A DNA stretch of 17,241 bases from an uncultured Clostridia bacterium. Lineage in GTDB: Bacteria; Bacillota; Clostridia; Oscillospirales; Oscillospiraceae. The notes beneath the pieces were generated by a model. The model saw nothing but the letters and a program-made list of their open reading frames with translations. It did no database searches and was not told the origin of the DNA. Shown here one piece after another: positions 1 through 7,996 of this stretch; the first letter of the stretch is position 1, and every line of letters starts with the position of its first letter. A program made the position numbers and the translations under genes. The stretch spans positions 1 to 17,241 of the forward strand of contig CAMELY010000012.1 in assembly GCA_945926565.1 (NCBI GenBank), written 5' to 3'.

Positions 1-203
1 AGATTGTCCTCGTACATGGCGTAGAGGATGCGCCGGTGCACCGGCTTGAGGCCGTCCCGCACGTCGGGGAGGGCTCGGCCCACGATGACGCTCATGGCGT
101 ACTCGATATAGGATTTCTCCATCTCCGGCACCAGGGGAGAGGTGACAATATGCTGATCCGGGAAGCGGATCTCCTCCGGATCATAGCTGGGTTTTTTCGA
201 CAT
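1..203 (-). CDS. gyrA: DNA gyrase subunit A, N-terminal part (cut by window edge)
   Basis: GyrA is the breakage-reunion subunit of DNA gyrase, which works with GyrB to put negative supercoils into DNA. Only the first 67 codons lie in the window. The ATG at 203-201 has a strong ribosome site (GGGAGGTGG, overlapping the gyrB stop). The visible protein holds the conserved N-terminal block [21 protein letters not shown] followed by [16 protein letters not shown], diagnostic for GyrA/ParC. The immediate gyrB neighbour favours GyrA over ParC. The catalytic tyrosine lies beyond the edge, so activity and quinolone-determining residues cannot be judged. The gene is co-transcribed with gyrB, with only 15 bases between them. 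Confidence 0.95.
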   Translation of the reverse strand, partial: MSKKPSYDPEEIRFPDQHIVTSPLVPEMEKSYIEYAMSVIVGRALPDVRDGLKPVHRRILYAMYEDN

Positions 204-218
204 GTCTCTCCACCTCCC

Positions 219-2186
<1,968 letters not shown>

Positions 2187-2204
2187 TTAACACATTCATG
2201 CTGC

Positions 2205-2277
2205 CGTAGGGTCGCACAGCGCGCGCCCGCAGGGACACCGCGCGGTGACGGGCGGGCGCACACGGTGCGCCCCTACG
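2205..2277. repeat. REP-like palindromic doublet between remB and gyrB
   Basis: The 73-bp element is bounded by inverted ends that match at 12 of 13 positions (2205-2217 against 2265-2277, consensus CGTAGGGGCGCAC). Inside lie further perfect arms, GCGCCCGC (2223-2230) with GCGGGCGC (2252-2259), around a self-complementary CACCGCGCGGTG core. The right half alone also forms a hairpin, GGGCGCAC-acg-GTGCGCCC (2254-2272). The same half-sequence recurs at 17076-17104. It starts two bases after the remB stop codon and ends 37 bases before gyrB, so it should lie within the operon transcript. There is no T-tract, so I do not call it a terminator. Confidence 0.8.
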
Positions 2278-2279
2278 AT

Positions 2280-2540
2280 TTATTTCTCATTTCTCAGCCG
2301 CCGCTGGAGGGTGCCGCTGGCCGGCTGGGCCAGATAGACCCGCTGCCGCTGTTCCCCCCGCCGCTGGCAGACTACAAAGCTCTTGGGCAGCTCCTCGCTG
2401 ACGGTCTCCACCTCGCCCGCCTTTTCCGCCCGGTTCAGGTACTGCCGGGTGCGGTAGCTCTGGCTGGTGATGTCCAGGTCGAAGATGCCGATGATGTCTT
2501 TTTCCCGGATGACGGTGGACTGGCCTAAATGAAGATACAT
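2280..2540 (-). CDS. remB: RemB-type DUF370 regulator (YaaB family)
   Basis: This 86-residue protein belongs to the DUF370 family. In Bacillus, RemA/RemB are small DNA-binding regulators of extracellular matrix genes, and remB (yaaB) lies between recF and gyrB as it does here. The protein begins MYLHLGQSTVIREKDIIGIFD and contains the family segment SQSYRTRQYLNRAE near residues 27-40, followed by a basic, Gln/Arg-rich tail. The ATG at 2540 is preceded by GGAGTG. Assignment rests on the DUF370 N-terminus and on synteny; whether it controls matrix genes in this organism is unknown. The open stretch upstream is shortened by a 121-bp repeat, so its own promoter is not obvious. Confidence 0.88.
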   Translation of the reverse strand: MYLHLGQSTVIREKDIIGIFDLDITSQSYRTRQYLNRAEKAGEVETVSEELPKSFVVCQRRGEQRQRVYLAQPASGTLQRRLRNEK

Positions 2541-2576
2541 AAAGGAACACTCCTCTCTTCCTAAGGTGCCTCTCGC

Positions 2577-2697
2577 CCCTCATCCGTCACGGCCTTCGGC
2601 CGTGCCACCTTCCCCCTAAGGGGGAAGGCTCTGGTCTCAGCAGCATTTTAGCCTTCCCCCTCTGGGGGAAGGTGCCCCCGAAGGGGGCGGATGAGGG
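2577..2697. repeat. MITE-like element with four internal hairpins
   Basis: Perfect 10-bp terminal inverted repeats, CCCTCATCCG (2577-2586) and CGGATGAGGG (2688-2697), enclose four successive hairpins. They are CACGGCC/GGCCGTG (2588-2604), CCTTCCCCC/GGGGGAAGG (2608-2628), the same stem again (2652-2672) and GCCCCC/GGGGGC (2674-2688). I recognise this layout as a non-coding repeat common between genes in Oscillospirales genomes, which is recollection rather than a search result. It lies between remB and the DUF559 gene. There is no coding capacity and no target-site duplication that I can assert. None of the stems is followed by a T-tract. Confidence 0.8.
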
Positions 2698-2719
2698 AGA
2701 CAGCTTCCAGAGCATCTCA

Positions 2720-3103
2720 TCACAAGTTCGCACGCTTCATCACTTCCAGGTCAATCATCTGACATACAGCTTGAAACCGTTCATTGACATCCCGGTTGGA
2801 AAAGCGAATCACTTCAAGGCCAAGGCCATTCAAATAAGCTGTTCGCTCCCTGTCATAGGCCATTCCATCTTCTTCATAATGCTGGCTGCCGTCAATTTCA
2901 ACCACAAGGTTCGCTTTCGCACAATAGAAATCAACGATAAACCTGCCAAATACCTTTTGCCTCCGAAACTGAATAGGGTAGCGCCTAAGAAAGTCATACC
3001 AAAGATGATTCTCTTCTTTTGTGGCATTCCGTCGCAGCTCCTGGGCCCTGGAGCGAAGTGCGCTTTTCTTTCTCTCTTCCATTTCACTCTGCAATCTTTC
3101 CAT
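2720..3103 (-). CDS. DUF559 (Vsr-like endonuclease fold) protein
   Basis: This 127-residue protein is a DUF559 family member, related by fold to very-short-patch-repair and PD-(D/E)XK nucleases. Signature elements are LRRNATKEENHLWYDFLR (23-40), IVDFYC with Asp58, and VVEIDGSQH at 67-75 with Glu69, Asp71, Gln74 and His75. The late IRFSNRDV motif is at 99-106. Full-length family features are present, so it looks intact. The chosen ATG at 3103 overlaps the recF stop by 20 bases and follows GGGTGG. An ATG at 3082, directly after the recF TGA, is a possible alternative but has a weak ribosome site. The substrate is unknown. It is an unusual member of the recF-remB interval and lies 22 bases from the MITE-like repeat, which suggests acquisition. 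Confidence 0.85.
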   Translation of the reverse strand: MERLQSEMEERKKSALRSRAQELRRNATKEENHLWYDFLRRYPIQFRRQKVFGRFIVDFYCAKANLVVEIDGSQHYEEDGMAYDRERTAYLNGLGLEVIRFSNRDVNERFQAVCQMIDLEVMKRANL

Positions 3104-4190
3104 TTTCCACCCAGAGCACCTTGCCCGCTTTCAGACTCCCCTGCTTCTCCTCCTCGCAGCAGGTGATAAACACCTGTCCGCCGGAGATACGGTTGAGGAC
3201 GAACTCCTGCCGCCTGGGATCCAGCTCGGAGAGGACGTCGTCCAGCAGCAGCACCGGGTATTCCTCCCGGTCATCCCGGCTGATCTCCCGCTCCGCCAGC
3301 TTGAGGGAGAGGGCGGCGGTTCGGGTCTGACCCTGGCTGCCGTAGGTGCGGGCGGAGACGCCGTTGATCTCCACCTCCAGATCGTCCTTGTGGGGGCCGG
3401 AGAGGCAGCTTCTGCTCTCCCATTCTGCCCGTTTGTGGGCCTCCATATGCTCCAAAAGCTGGAGATAAAGATCCGGAACCGGCTGGAATGGGTCGGTGAC
3501 CGAGCTCACCGTCCGGTACCGGAGGCTCAGCGCCTCCCGTCCGCCGGAAAACTCCCGGTGAATGCCCGGTGCGAATTGCCGCAGCTTTTCGATATAGTAG
3601 GCCCGGTAGTGGATGATCTGGGCCCCCAGCCGGCACATCCGCAGGCTGTAGGTGTCCAGGGTGTCCATCACGGCGGCATCCTGCTGAAAATCCTTGAGAA
3701 TCCGGGTCTTCTGCTCCTGGAGCCGCTTATATTCCGCCAACGCCTGGGCATACCGGGGCCGGAGCTGGCAGATAGCGTCGTCCAGAAACCGCCGCCGCTC
3801 CGCCGCCCCCGCCTTGATGAGGGCCAAGTCCTCCGGACAGAACAGGACGGTGTTCAGGATTCCGGAAAGCTCCGCTCCGCTCTTGAGCCGGACGCCGTTG
3901 GACCAGAGACCCCGGCGCTGGCCCCGGCGCAGCAGGGCCTCTAGCTTAAAGTCCCGGCTCCGGCTCTCCAGCGTCAGCGTCATCTTCGCCTGCTCCCGGT
4001 CAAAGGAGATCAGCTCCCGGTCGGTCCGGGCCCGATGGCTCTTGCAGCCGGAAAAATACCGGATGGCCTCAATCAGGTTGGTCTTGCCCTGGGCGTTGTC
4101 CCCGATGATGACGTTGATCCCCGGATCAAAGGCCACATCCAGAGCGCTATAGTTGCGAAAGCCCTCCAGCTGGAGCGTCTTTGCAATCAT
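3084..4190 (-). CDS. recF: DNA replication and repair ATPase RecF
   Basis: RecF is an SMC-like ATPase that helps load RecA at single-strand gaps together with RecO and RecR. The 368-residue length is typical. The Walker A motif GDNAQGKT is at 30-37, the ABC-type signature YGSQGQTRT at 283-291, and Walker [13 protein letters not shown] at 313-324. The central segment (about 120-260) carries the expected [20 protein letters not shown] block. The start ATG overlaps the yaaA stop in an ATGA arrangement, which indicates translational coupling. The stop overlaps the start of the DUF559 gene. Confidence 0.97.
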   Translation of the reverse strand: MIAKTLQLEGFRNYSALDVAFDPGINVIIGDNAQGKTNLIEAIRYFSGCKSHRARTDRELISFDREQAKMTLTLESRSRDFKLEALLRRGQRRGLWSNGVRLKSGAELSGILNTVLFCPEDLALIKAGAAERRRFLDDAICQLRPRYAQALAEYKRLQEQKTRILKDFQQDAAVMDTLDTYSLRMCRLGAQIIHYRAYYIEKLRQFAPGIHREFSGGREALSLRYRTVSSVTDPFQPVPDLYLQLLEHMEAHKRAEWESRSCLSGPHKDDLEVEINGVSARTYGSQGQTRTAALSLKLAEREISRDDREEYPVLLLDDVLSELDPRRQEFVLNRISGGQVFITCCEEEKQGSLKAGKVLWVENGKIAE

Positions 4191-4396
4191 TCCACCAGCA
4201 GGGCGGTGCCGCCCAGCTCCACTTTGTCTCCAGGACGGATCTTTTTGCCCCGCATGGTACAGATCTCACCGTTGACCTTGACCTGGCCCTCCTGGATCAG
4301 CATCTTGGCCTCGCCGCCGGTCTCCACCAGGCCCTCATACTTGAGCAGGCTGTCCAGCTTGATGAATTCGGTGGTAATTTTCGTCTTCTGAATCAA
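4187..4396 (-). CDS. yaaA: S4-domain RNA-binding protein YaaA (RlbA-type)
   Basis: This 69-residue protein consists essentially of one S4 RNA-binding domain, with the hallmark segment [20 protein letters not shown] (25-44) followed by [10 protein letters not shown]. It matches the small S4 protein always found between dnaN and recF in Firmicutes; a role in ribosome or RNA handling is inferred from the domain only. Translation starts at TTG (4396-4394), supported by AAGGAGG about eight bases upstream. No ATG is available in frame nearby. The stop overlaps the recF ATG. Confidence 0.93.
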   Translation of the reverse strand: MIQKTKITTEFIKLDSLLKYEGLVETGGEAKMLIQEGQVKVNGEICTMRGKKIRPGDKVELGGTALLVE

Positions 4397-4418
4397 AATC
4401 AGTTCCTCCTTCGCCCCG

Positions 4419-5561
4419 TCACATGCCTGCCTTGAGCCGGACGGGCAGAACCATATAGGTGAAGGCGTCCTCCGGAGCCTCGGTGCCCTCCGCCCGGGTG
4501 ATAATGCAGGGGGAGACGGCGGTATTCAGGGACAGCTTGACCGCCGGCGTGGGGGCCGCCTTGAGGGCGTCAAGCATATACTTGTTGTTAAAGCCGATCT
4601 CCAGCCCGTTGCCGTTGCCGTCCACCACGCACTCGTCATAGGCGGTGCCCAGGGCGGTGGAGGTCTTGCACTTGAGTACCCCGTCCTCGAAGGTGCAGCG
4701 CAGGGGGCTCTTCTGCTGCTCGCTGATGATCAGAGAGCAGCGCTCAATGCAGTCGATGAGCTGCTTGGTGTCGGCGTTGACCAGGATGGAGGAGTTGGTG
4801 GGAATTGCCTTCCGGTAGTCCAAAAATTCTCCCTCCAGCCGGCGGGTCACCAGGGTCACGTCCCCGGTCTTGAACATGACGTGGCGTTCGCCCTGAATCA
4901 CCTGGATGGGCAGATCCTCTCCGGCTGCGATCCGCTGCACCTCCCGGAGGGCGGCGCCGGGAACGACAAACTGAAACGCCTTGGCGCCGGAGACCTCGAA
5001 GATGTTCTCCCGCCGCAGAGCCAGCCGGTAACCGTCCACTGCCACCATGGACAGCTTGTAAAAGCCCTGTTCCACCTCTTCCACGTCAAAGAGAGCGCCG
5101 GTGTGGATGGGCCGGGCGTCGCTCTGGGAGATGGCGAAGCTGGTGCGCTCGATCATGTCCCGCAGGGCGGACTGATCCATCTGGAAGGAGTTCATATAGT
5201 CCACCGTGGGCAGATCCGGATACTCCGAGGCGTCAATGCCCTGGATATTGAACTCGCTGCGGTTGCATTTGAGGTTCACCGTGAATCCGTCTGTGGAAAT
5301 CGTCACCACATCGTCGGGCATCCGCCGGATAATCTCGCCGAAGAGCCGGGCGGAGAGCACCAGGGAACCGGTTTCCCGGATGTCTGCCGGGAAGACGGTA
5401 CGGATGCCGGTCTTCAGGTCATAGCCGGTAATGCGGATATGGTCCTCTCGGGCCTCGACCAGCAGACCCTCCAGGGCGGGAATGGAGCTCTTTACCGCGA
5501 CGGTGCGGGAGGTCAGGCTGATGGCGCTTTGAATCAGCGCCTTCTCGCAGGAAAATTTCAT
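4419..5561 (-). CDS. dnaN: DNA polymerase III sliding clamp (beta subunit)
   Basis: DnaN forms the ring-shaped dimer that tethers DNA polymerase III to DNA and serves as a docking hub for repair and regulatory proteins. The 380 residues fit three clamp domains. Recognisable blocks are the N-terminal [36 protein letters not shown] start, PEYPDLP-like [11 protein letters not shown] near 131-141, TDARP-like [24 protein letters not shown] and the C-terminal MVLPVRLK (in [12 protein letters not shown]). The ATG at 5561 is preceded by GGAGG. It lies 297 bases downstream of dnaA across the origin unwinding region, so that region probably sits in its leader. yaaA follows after 22 bases. Confidence 0.98.
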   Translation of the reverse strand: MKFSCEKALIQSAISLTSRTVAVKSSIPALEGLLVEAREDHIRITGYDLKTGIRTVFPADIRETGSLVLSARLFGEIIRRMPDDVVTISTDGFTVNLKCNRSEFNIQGIDASEYPDLPTVDYMNSFQMDQSALRDMIERTSFAISQSDARPIHTGALFDVEEVEQGFYKLSMVAVDGYRLALRRENIFEVSGAKAFQFVVPGAALREVQRIAAGEDLPIQVIQGERHVMFKTGDVTLVTRRLEGEFLDYRKAIPTNSSILVNADTKQLIDCIERCSLIISEQQKSPLRCTFEDGVLKCKTSTALGTAYDECVVDGNGNGLEIGFNNKYMLDALKAAPTPAVKLSLNTAVSPCIITRAEGTEAPEDAFTYMVLPVRLKAGM

Positions 5562-5570
5562 AGGGAACCT

Positions 5571-5604
5571 CCGTTCTTTTGCAAGAAAGTAAGAATGTTT
5601 TAAA
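5571..5604. other. AT-rich tract of the origin unwinding element
   Basis: This AT-rich stretch directly follows the DnaA-trio run on its dnaN-proximal side and is the expected place where the duplex opens. It contains T/A runs such as GTTTTAAA and ends close to the dnaN ribosome site. The order box, GC block, trios, AT tract matches that described for Bacillus-type origins. The exact melted bases are inferred. Confidence 0.65.
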
Positions 5605-5619
5605 CAGCAGTAGTAGTAG
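5605..5619 (-). promoter_or_regulatory. DnaA-trio run (oriC unwinding element)
   Basis: On the minus strand the sequence reads CTACTACTACTGCTG. The complementary strand read 3' to 5' is therefore GAT-GAT-GAT-GAC-GAC, the trinucleotide repeat that guides DnaA filament growth onto a single strand in the basal unwinding system. It is preceded by the GC block GGGCCGGG (5621-5628) and a DnaA box (5632-5640), and followed by AT-rich DNA. The order and spacing are those of the Bacillus subtilis dnaA-dnaN origin. Confidence 0.85.
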
Positions 5620-5631
5620 AGGGCCGGGAAA

Positions 5632-5805
5632 AGTGGAAAACTCGGAAAAACCCTTGAAATGCCGGGAAAAATCCGTCCACAGTGTCAGGTGGACGAGGAC
5701 GCTGTCGATCCACAGGCAAAAACAGCGGGAAATGGTTTTGCACAGCTATGCACTTCACAGATGGAAAAACTCTGTGGATAATGTGGAAAACTACTCTGTG
5801 GAAAA
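5632..5805. promoter_or_regulatory. oriC: oriC DnaA-box cluster
   Basis: The spacer between dnaA and dnaN carries a group of 9-mers close to TTATCCACA. On the minus strand there is a perfect box at 5773-5781, TTTTCCACA at 5782-5790 and 5797-5805, and TTTTCCACT at 5632-5640 beside the GC block. On the plus strand there is TTTTGCACA at 5736-5744, CGATCCACA at 5706-5714 (two mismatches) and a weak CCGTCCACA at 5673-5681. The two adjacent boxes at 5773-5790 abut without a gap. Most strong sites share one orientation, pointing toward the trio run. Confidence 0.88.
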
Positions 5806-5858
5806 GACAGGCTTTTTACGGCATTCTGACACTCTTTGGACTGCTTTATCTGTTTGGG

Positions 5859-7175
5859 TCAATAGCTCCGGCTGTTGATGTTGCTCTTGATGTCCCGGAC
5901 GATTTCAGAGAGCTCCCGGTTGTCCTTCATCATTTTCTCCACCTTGTCCAGGGAGTGCATCACGGTGGTGTGGTGCTGGTTGAAGACCTTGCCGATCTCC
6001 GGCAGGGACAGGTTGGTGATGGAGCGGATGAGGTAGATGGATACCTGACGGGCCAGGACAATATCCTTGGTGCGGGAGCTGCCCAGAATTGCCTTGGGAT
6101 CGATGGAGTAGTATTTCGCCGTCTCTTCAATGATGACTTCCGGAGAGGGAACATATTCATCCCGGGCCCGGATCAGGGCCTGAATCGCCCGGGAGGTGTT
6201 CTCGTCGTTGACGTTCTGGCCCATGAGATCCCGGTAGGCCAGTAGCCGCTTGATGGTGCCCTCCAGCTGCCGGACATTGGCGGTGATATTCTGGGCGATG
6301 TATTCCACCAGATCGTTGGGCAGCTCCAGCCCCAGCAGGATGGCCTTGTTTTTGATGATGGCGCACCGGGTCTCGTAGTCGGGGGGCTGAATGTCCGCCA
6401 GAAGACCCCACTCAAACCGGGTGCGCAGCCGGTTCTCCAGCTTGGACATGTCCGATGGGGGACGGTCGGAGGTGAGGACAATCTGGTGGTTGGCCTCGTA
6501 CAGATTGTTGAAGGTGTTGAAGAACTCCTCCTGAGTGGACTCCTTGCCGGCGATAAACTGGATATCGTCCACCAGCAGCAGATCCTTGTCCCGGTACTTG
6601 GCCCGGAAGGCGTCGGTGCTCTTGGTGCGGATCGCCTCCTGCAGCTCGTTGGTAAACTCATCTCCCTTGATGAAGATGATATTGTATTCCGGGTGGTTCT
6701 GGTGAATGGTGTGATAGATGGCGTAGAGCAGGTGGGTCTTGCCCAGTCCGGACTCGCCGTAGATGAACAGCGGGTTGTAGCTCTGGCCCGGATTGTCCGC
6801 CACATGGAGGGCGGCGTTGTAGGCAAACTGGTTGGAGGAGCCCACCACAAAGTGGTCAAAGGTGAACTCCTCATTGCCGATGAGCACGTTCTCATTCCGC
6901 TTGCCGGCGGTATTGTACTTGCTGGCCTCCTCCTTGGTGAGCACCAGCACGTCAATCTCGGCGGCAAACAGGTCATAGAGTACCTTTTTCAGAATGGGGA
7001 GATAGCGCTGAACCAGAATATTCTTTTTGAAGTCGGATGGGGTACAGATGACCAGCCGGTCCTCCTGCAGGTCGATGGCCTCAGCATCGTAAAACCAGGT
7101 GCTGACCGCGGTGGGGGTCAGCTCCTTTTCCAGAAGGGCAATCACGCTGGACCAGATTTCGGCAGCGGAATTCAT
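5859..7175 (-). CDS. dnaA: Chromosomal replication initiator DnaA
   Basis: DnaA binds DnaA boxes at oriC, forms an ATP-dependent filament and opens the duplex. The protein is 438 residues. Domain I is about 1-80, followed by a short linker to about 105. The AAA+ domain has Walker A GESGLGKTH at 140-148 and Walker B LLLVDDIQF at 199-207; NRLRTRFEWG (248-257) is the sensor/arginine-finger region. The DNA-binding domain IV follows (about 345-438), with Arg376 at the position of E. coli Arg399. The recognition loop reads FNQHHTTVMHS (398-408), where most DnaA proteins have FGGRDHTTVLHA. It is therefore one residue shorter and lacks the Asp. The ATG at 7175 follows GGGAGG. A promoter and a hairpin-rich leader lie upstream. 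Confidence 0.98.
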   Translation of the reverse strand: MNSAAEIWSSVIALLEKELTPTAVSTWFYDAEAIDLQEDRLVICTPSDFKKNILVQRYLPILKKVLYDLFAAEIDVLVLTKEEASKYNTAGKRNENVLIGNEEFTFDHFVVGSSNQFAYNAALHVADNPGQSYNPLFIYGESGLGKTHLLYAIYHTIHQNHPEYNIIFIKGDEFTNELQEAIRTKSTDAFRAKYRDKDLLLVDDIQFIAGKESTQEEFFNTFNNLYEANHQIVLTSDRPPSDMSKLENRLRTRFEWGLLADIQPPDYETRCAIIKNKAILLGLELPNDLVEYIAQNITANVRQLEGTIKRLLAYRDLMGQNVNDENTSRAIQALIRARDEYVPSPEVIIEETAKYYSIDPKAILGSSRTKDIVLARQVSIYLIRSITNLSLPEIGKVFNQHHTTVMHSLDKVEKMMKDNRELSEIVRDIKSNINSRSY

Positions 7176-7236
7176 AAAAACCTCCCTGGCGCCTCAAAGC
7201 GCATAGATAAAGTCAGCCCGTTTCCTTGGAAAGGGC

Positions 7237-7300
7237 GCCCGGCGTCGGCCCGGAGCCGGGCGAATGCCAGGCTCTTCGCGGTTTTGTGCGAAAACCTGGC
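7237..7300 (-). other. Two hairpins in the dnaA leader
   Basis: Between the predicted dnaA promoter and its start codon are two stem-loops. One is GCCCGGC/GCCGGGC (7237-7243 with 7255-7261). The other is a nested GCCAGG/CCTGGC (7266-7271 with 7295-7300) with inner TTCGC/GCGAA arms (7275-7279 with 7288-7292). No T-tract follows on the minus strand, so neither is an evident terminator. They could shape leader stability or translation; the role is unknown. Confidence 0.5.
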
Positions 7301-7333
7301 AAATGAAAATATACAGGGTCAAAAGAACCCGAA

Positions 7334-7342
7334 TTATGCACG
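7334..7342 (+). promoter_or_regulatory. Near-consensus DnaA box at the dnaA transcription start
   Basis: TTATGCACG differs from TTATNCACA only at the last base. It overlaps the position expected for the dnaA transcription start (about 7339), a suitable place for DnaA to repress its own gene. It is a single, imperfect site, so autoregulation is inferred. Confidence 0.4.
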
Positions 7343-7345
7343 AAT

Positions 7346-7374
7346 ATTATAGCATAAAAGGCCTTTTTCAGCAA
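7346..7374 (-). promoter_or_regulatory. Predicted dnaA promoter
   Basis: On the minus strand a perfect TATAAT -10 box (7351-7346) lies 17 bases from TTGCTG (7374-7369), a -35 box that keeps the TTG. Transcription would begin near 7339 and leave a leader of about 165 bases before the dnaA ATG. Assigned from hexamers and spacing only. Confidence 0.6.
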
Positions 7375-7543
7375 GGCAAATCCGGGCATACATATAAATA
7401 AAAATAAGCTCCTTTCAGAAGGGAATTTTGTCGTTCCGGAGACAGGAAAGGGAAAATCCTTGCCTTGGGCACAAGATATTGTGTTTTCTCCCGGTAGCAT
7501 ACCAATCTCGTCCGATTTTCAGGGGAAATCGGGGAAATAATAG

Positions 7544-7573
7544 TTGACAGAGGGAAAAAGATTGGTTTATAAT
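7544..7573 (+). promoter_or_regulatory. Strong rpmH operon promoter
   Basis: A perfect TTGACA (7544-7549) and a perfect TATAAT (7568-7573) are separated by 18 bases, the housekeeping sigma-factor consensus. Transcription would begin near 7580, giving a leader of roughly 118 bases before rpmH. The leader contains a GCCGGC/GCCGGC stem (7642-7647 with 7657-7662) with a T-rich loop. The promoter strength fits a ribosomal protein gene. Confidence 0.85.
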
Positions 7574-7697
7574 AGCTGTTGCATTCTGGGTCGGACTGTC
7601 TGTGCCGTCCATTGGCCCGGAGCCTGATACTGTCAGCTGCGGCCGGCGATTTTTTTGCCGGCTTGTTGAGCAATTAGAAAAGTCGGAGGTGTTATTC

Positions 7698-7838
7698 ATG
7701 GCTACCAAACGTACCTACCAGCCCAAGAAGCTTCATCGCTCCAAGGTTCACGGTTTCCGCAAGAGAATGGCGACTGCCAACGGCCGCAAGGTTCTTGCCC
7801 GCCGCCGCGCCAAGGGTCGTATCCGTCTGACCCACTGA
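7698..7838 (+). CDS. rpmH: Large ribosomal subunit protein L34
   Basis: This 46-residue, highly basic protein is ribosomal protein L34 of the 50S subunit. It carries the family signature [17 protein letters not shown] (4-20) followed by [21 protein letters not shown] (21-41). Its length is normal, with two extra residues before the KRT that usually follows the start Met. The ATG at 7698-7700 follows GGAGGTG at seven bases. An upstream extension in the same frame lacks a ribosome site and would run into the promoter leader. It heads the rpmH-rnpA-yidD-yidC-khpB series, diverging from dnaA in the conserved Firmicute arrangement. Confidence 0.97.
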   Translation: MATKRTYQPKKLHRSKVHGFRKRMATANGRKVLARRRAKGRIRLTH

Positions 7839-7853
7839 TGAAGGGCAAAGCGA

Positions 7854-7966
7854 AGCAAATAGCGCCATGATTTTTCAGGGGTGGATGATCCAGGGCCGGA
7901 GGGCCGCATGATGGTCTTCCACCCCTAAAAGCGTTATTTTGCCGCTCCTGCGGCGATGCCGCAAAA
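7854..7966 (+). other. Structured spacer between rpmH and rnpA
   Basis: The 158-bp gap contains a large stem-loop. Its arms AGGGGTGGA (7877-7885) and TCCACCCCT (7918-7926) are perfect, with an inner GGCC/GGCC stem (7894-7905), and partly matching sequence continues outward. Next come competing short stems: GCCGC (7941-7945), GCGGC (7950-7954) and GCCGC (7958-7962), framed by TTTTGC/GCAAAA (7937-7942 with 7961-7966). No T-tract follows. It may separate the high output of rpmH from the low output needed for rnpA by processing or partial termination, but this is inference. Confidence 0.5.
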
Positions 7967-7996
7967 CCTATTGCCAGTGCAAGGAGAGAATAACCA

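Larger units (their letters stand above)
7176..7697. other. Divergent dnaA/rpmH intergenic region
   Basis: This 522-bp stretch contains no credible gene. From left to right it holds the structured dnaA leader, the dnaA promoter with one near-consensus DnaA box, an A/T-rich middle (7381-7410), an inverted repeat CACAA-GATA-TTGTG (7470-7483), a 7-bp-stem hairpin CCGATTT/AAATCGG (7512-7532), the rpmH promoter and the rpmH leader. Few DnaA boxes are present here, so the main initiator cluster is on the other side of dnaA. Confidence 0.75.

Noticed and set aside
2608..2672. CCTTCCCCC hairpins as transcription terminators
   Set aside because: Neither stem is followed by a T-tract on either strand; they are better seen as parts of the repeat element.
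2577..2697. CRISPR-like array, because of the duplicated stems
   Set aside because: There are only two similar stems with no regular spacers and no cas gene; the inverted ends fit a MITE-like element.
3021..3944. 307-codon plus-strand frame over recF
   Set aside because: Antisense to recF with its Walker A, signature and Walker B motifs.
7176..7697. Second DnaA-box cluster upstream of dnaA
   Set aside because: I found only one box with a single mismatch; the other candidates differ at two or more positions.
7213..7708. Short minus-strand open frames in the dnaA-rpmH gap
   Set aside because: They run across both predicted promoters and leader hairpins, have no ribosome sites worth the name and resemble no known family.
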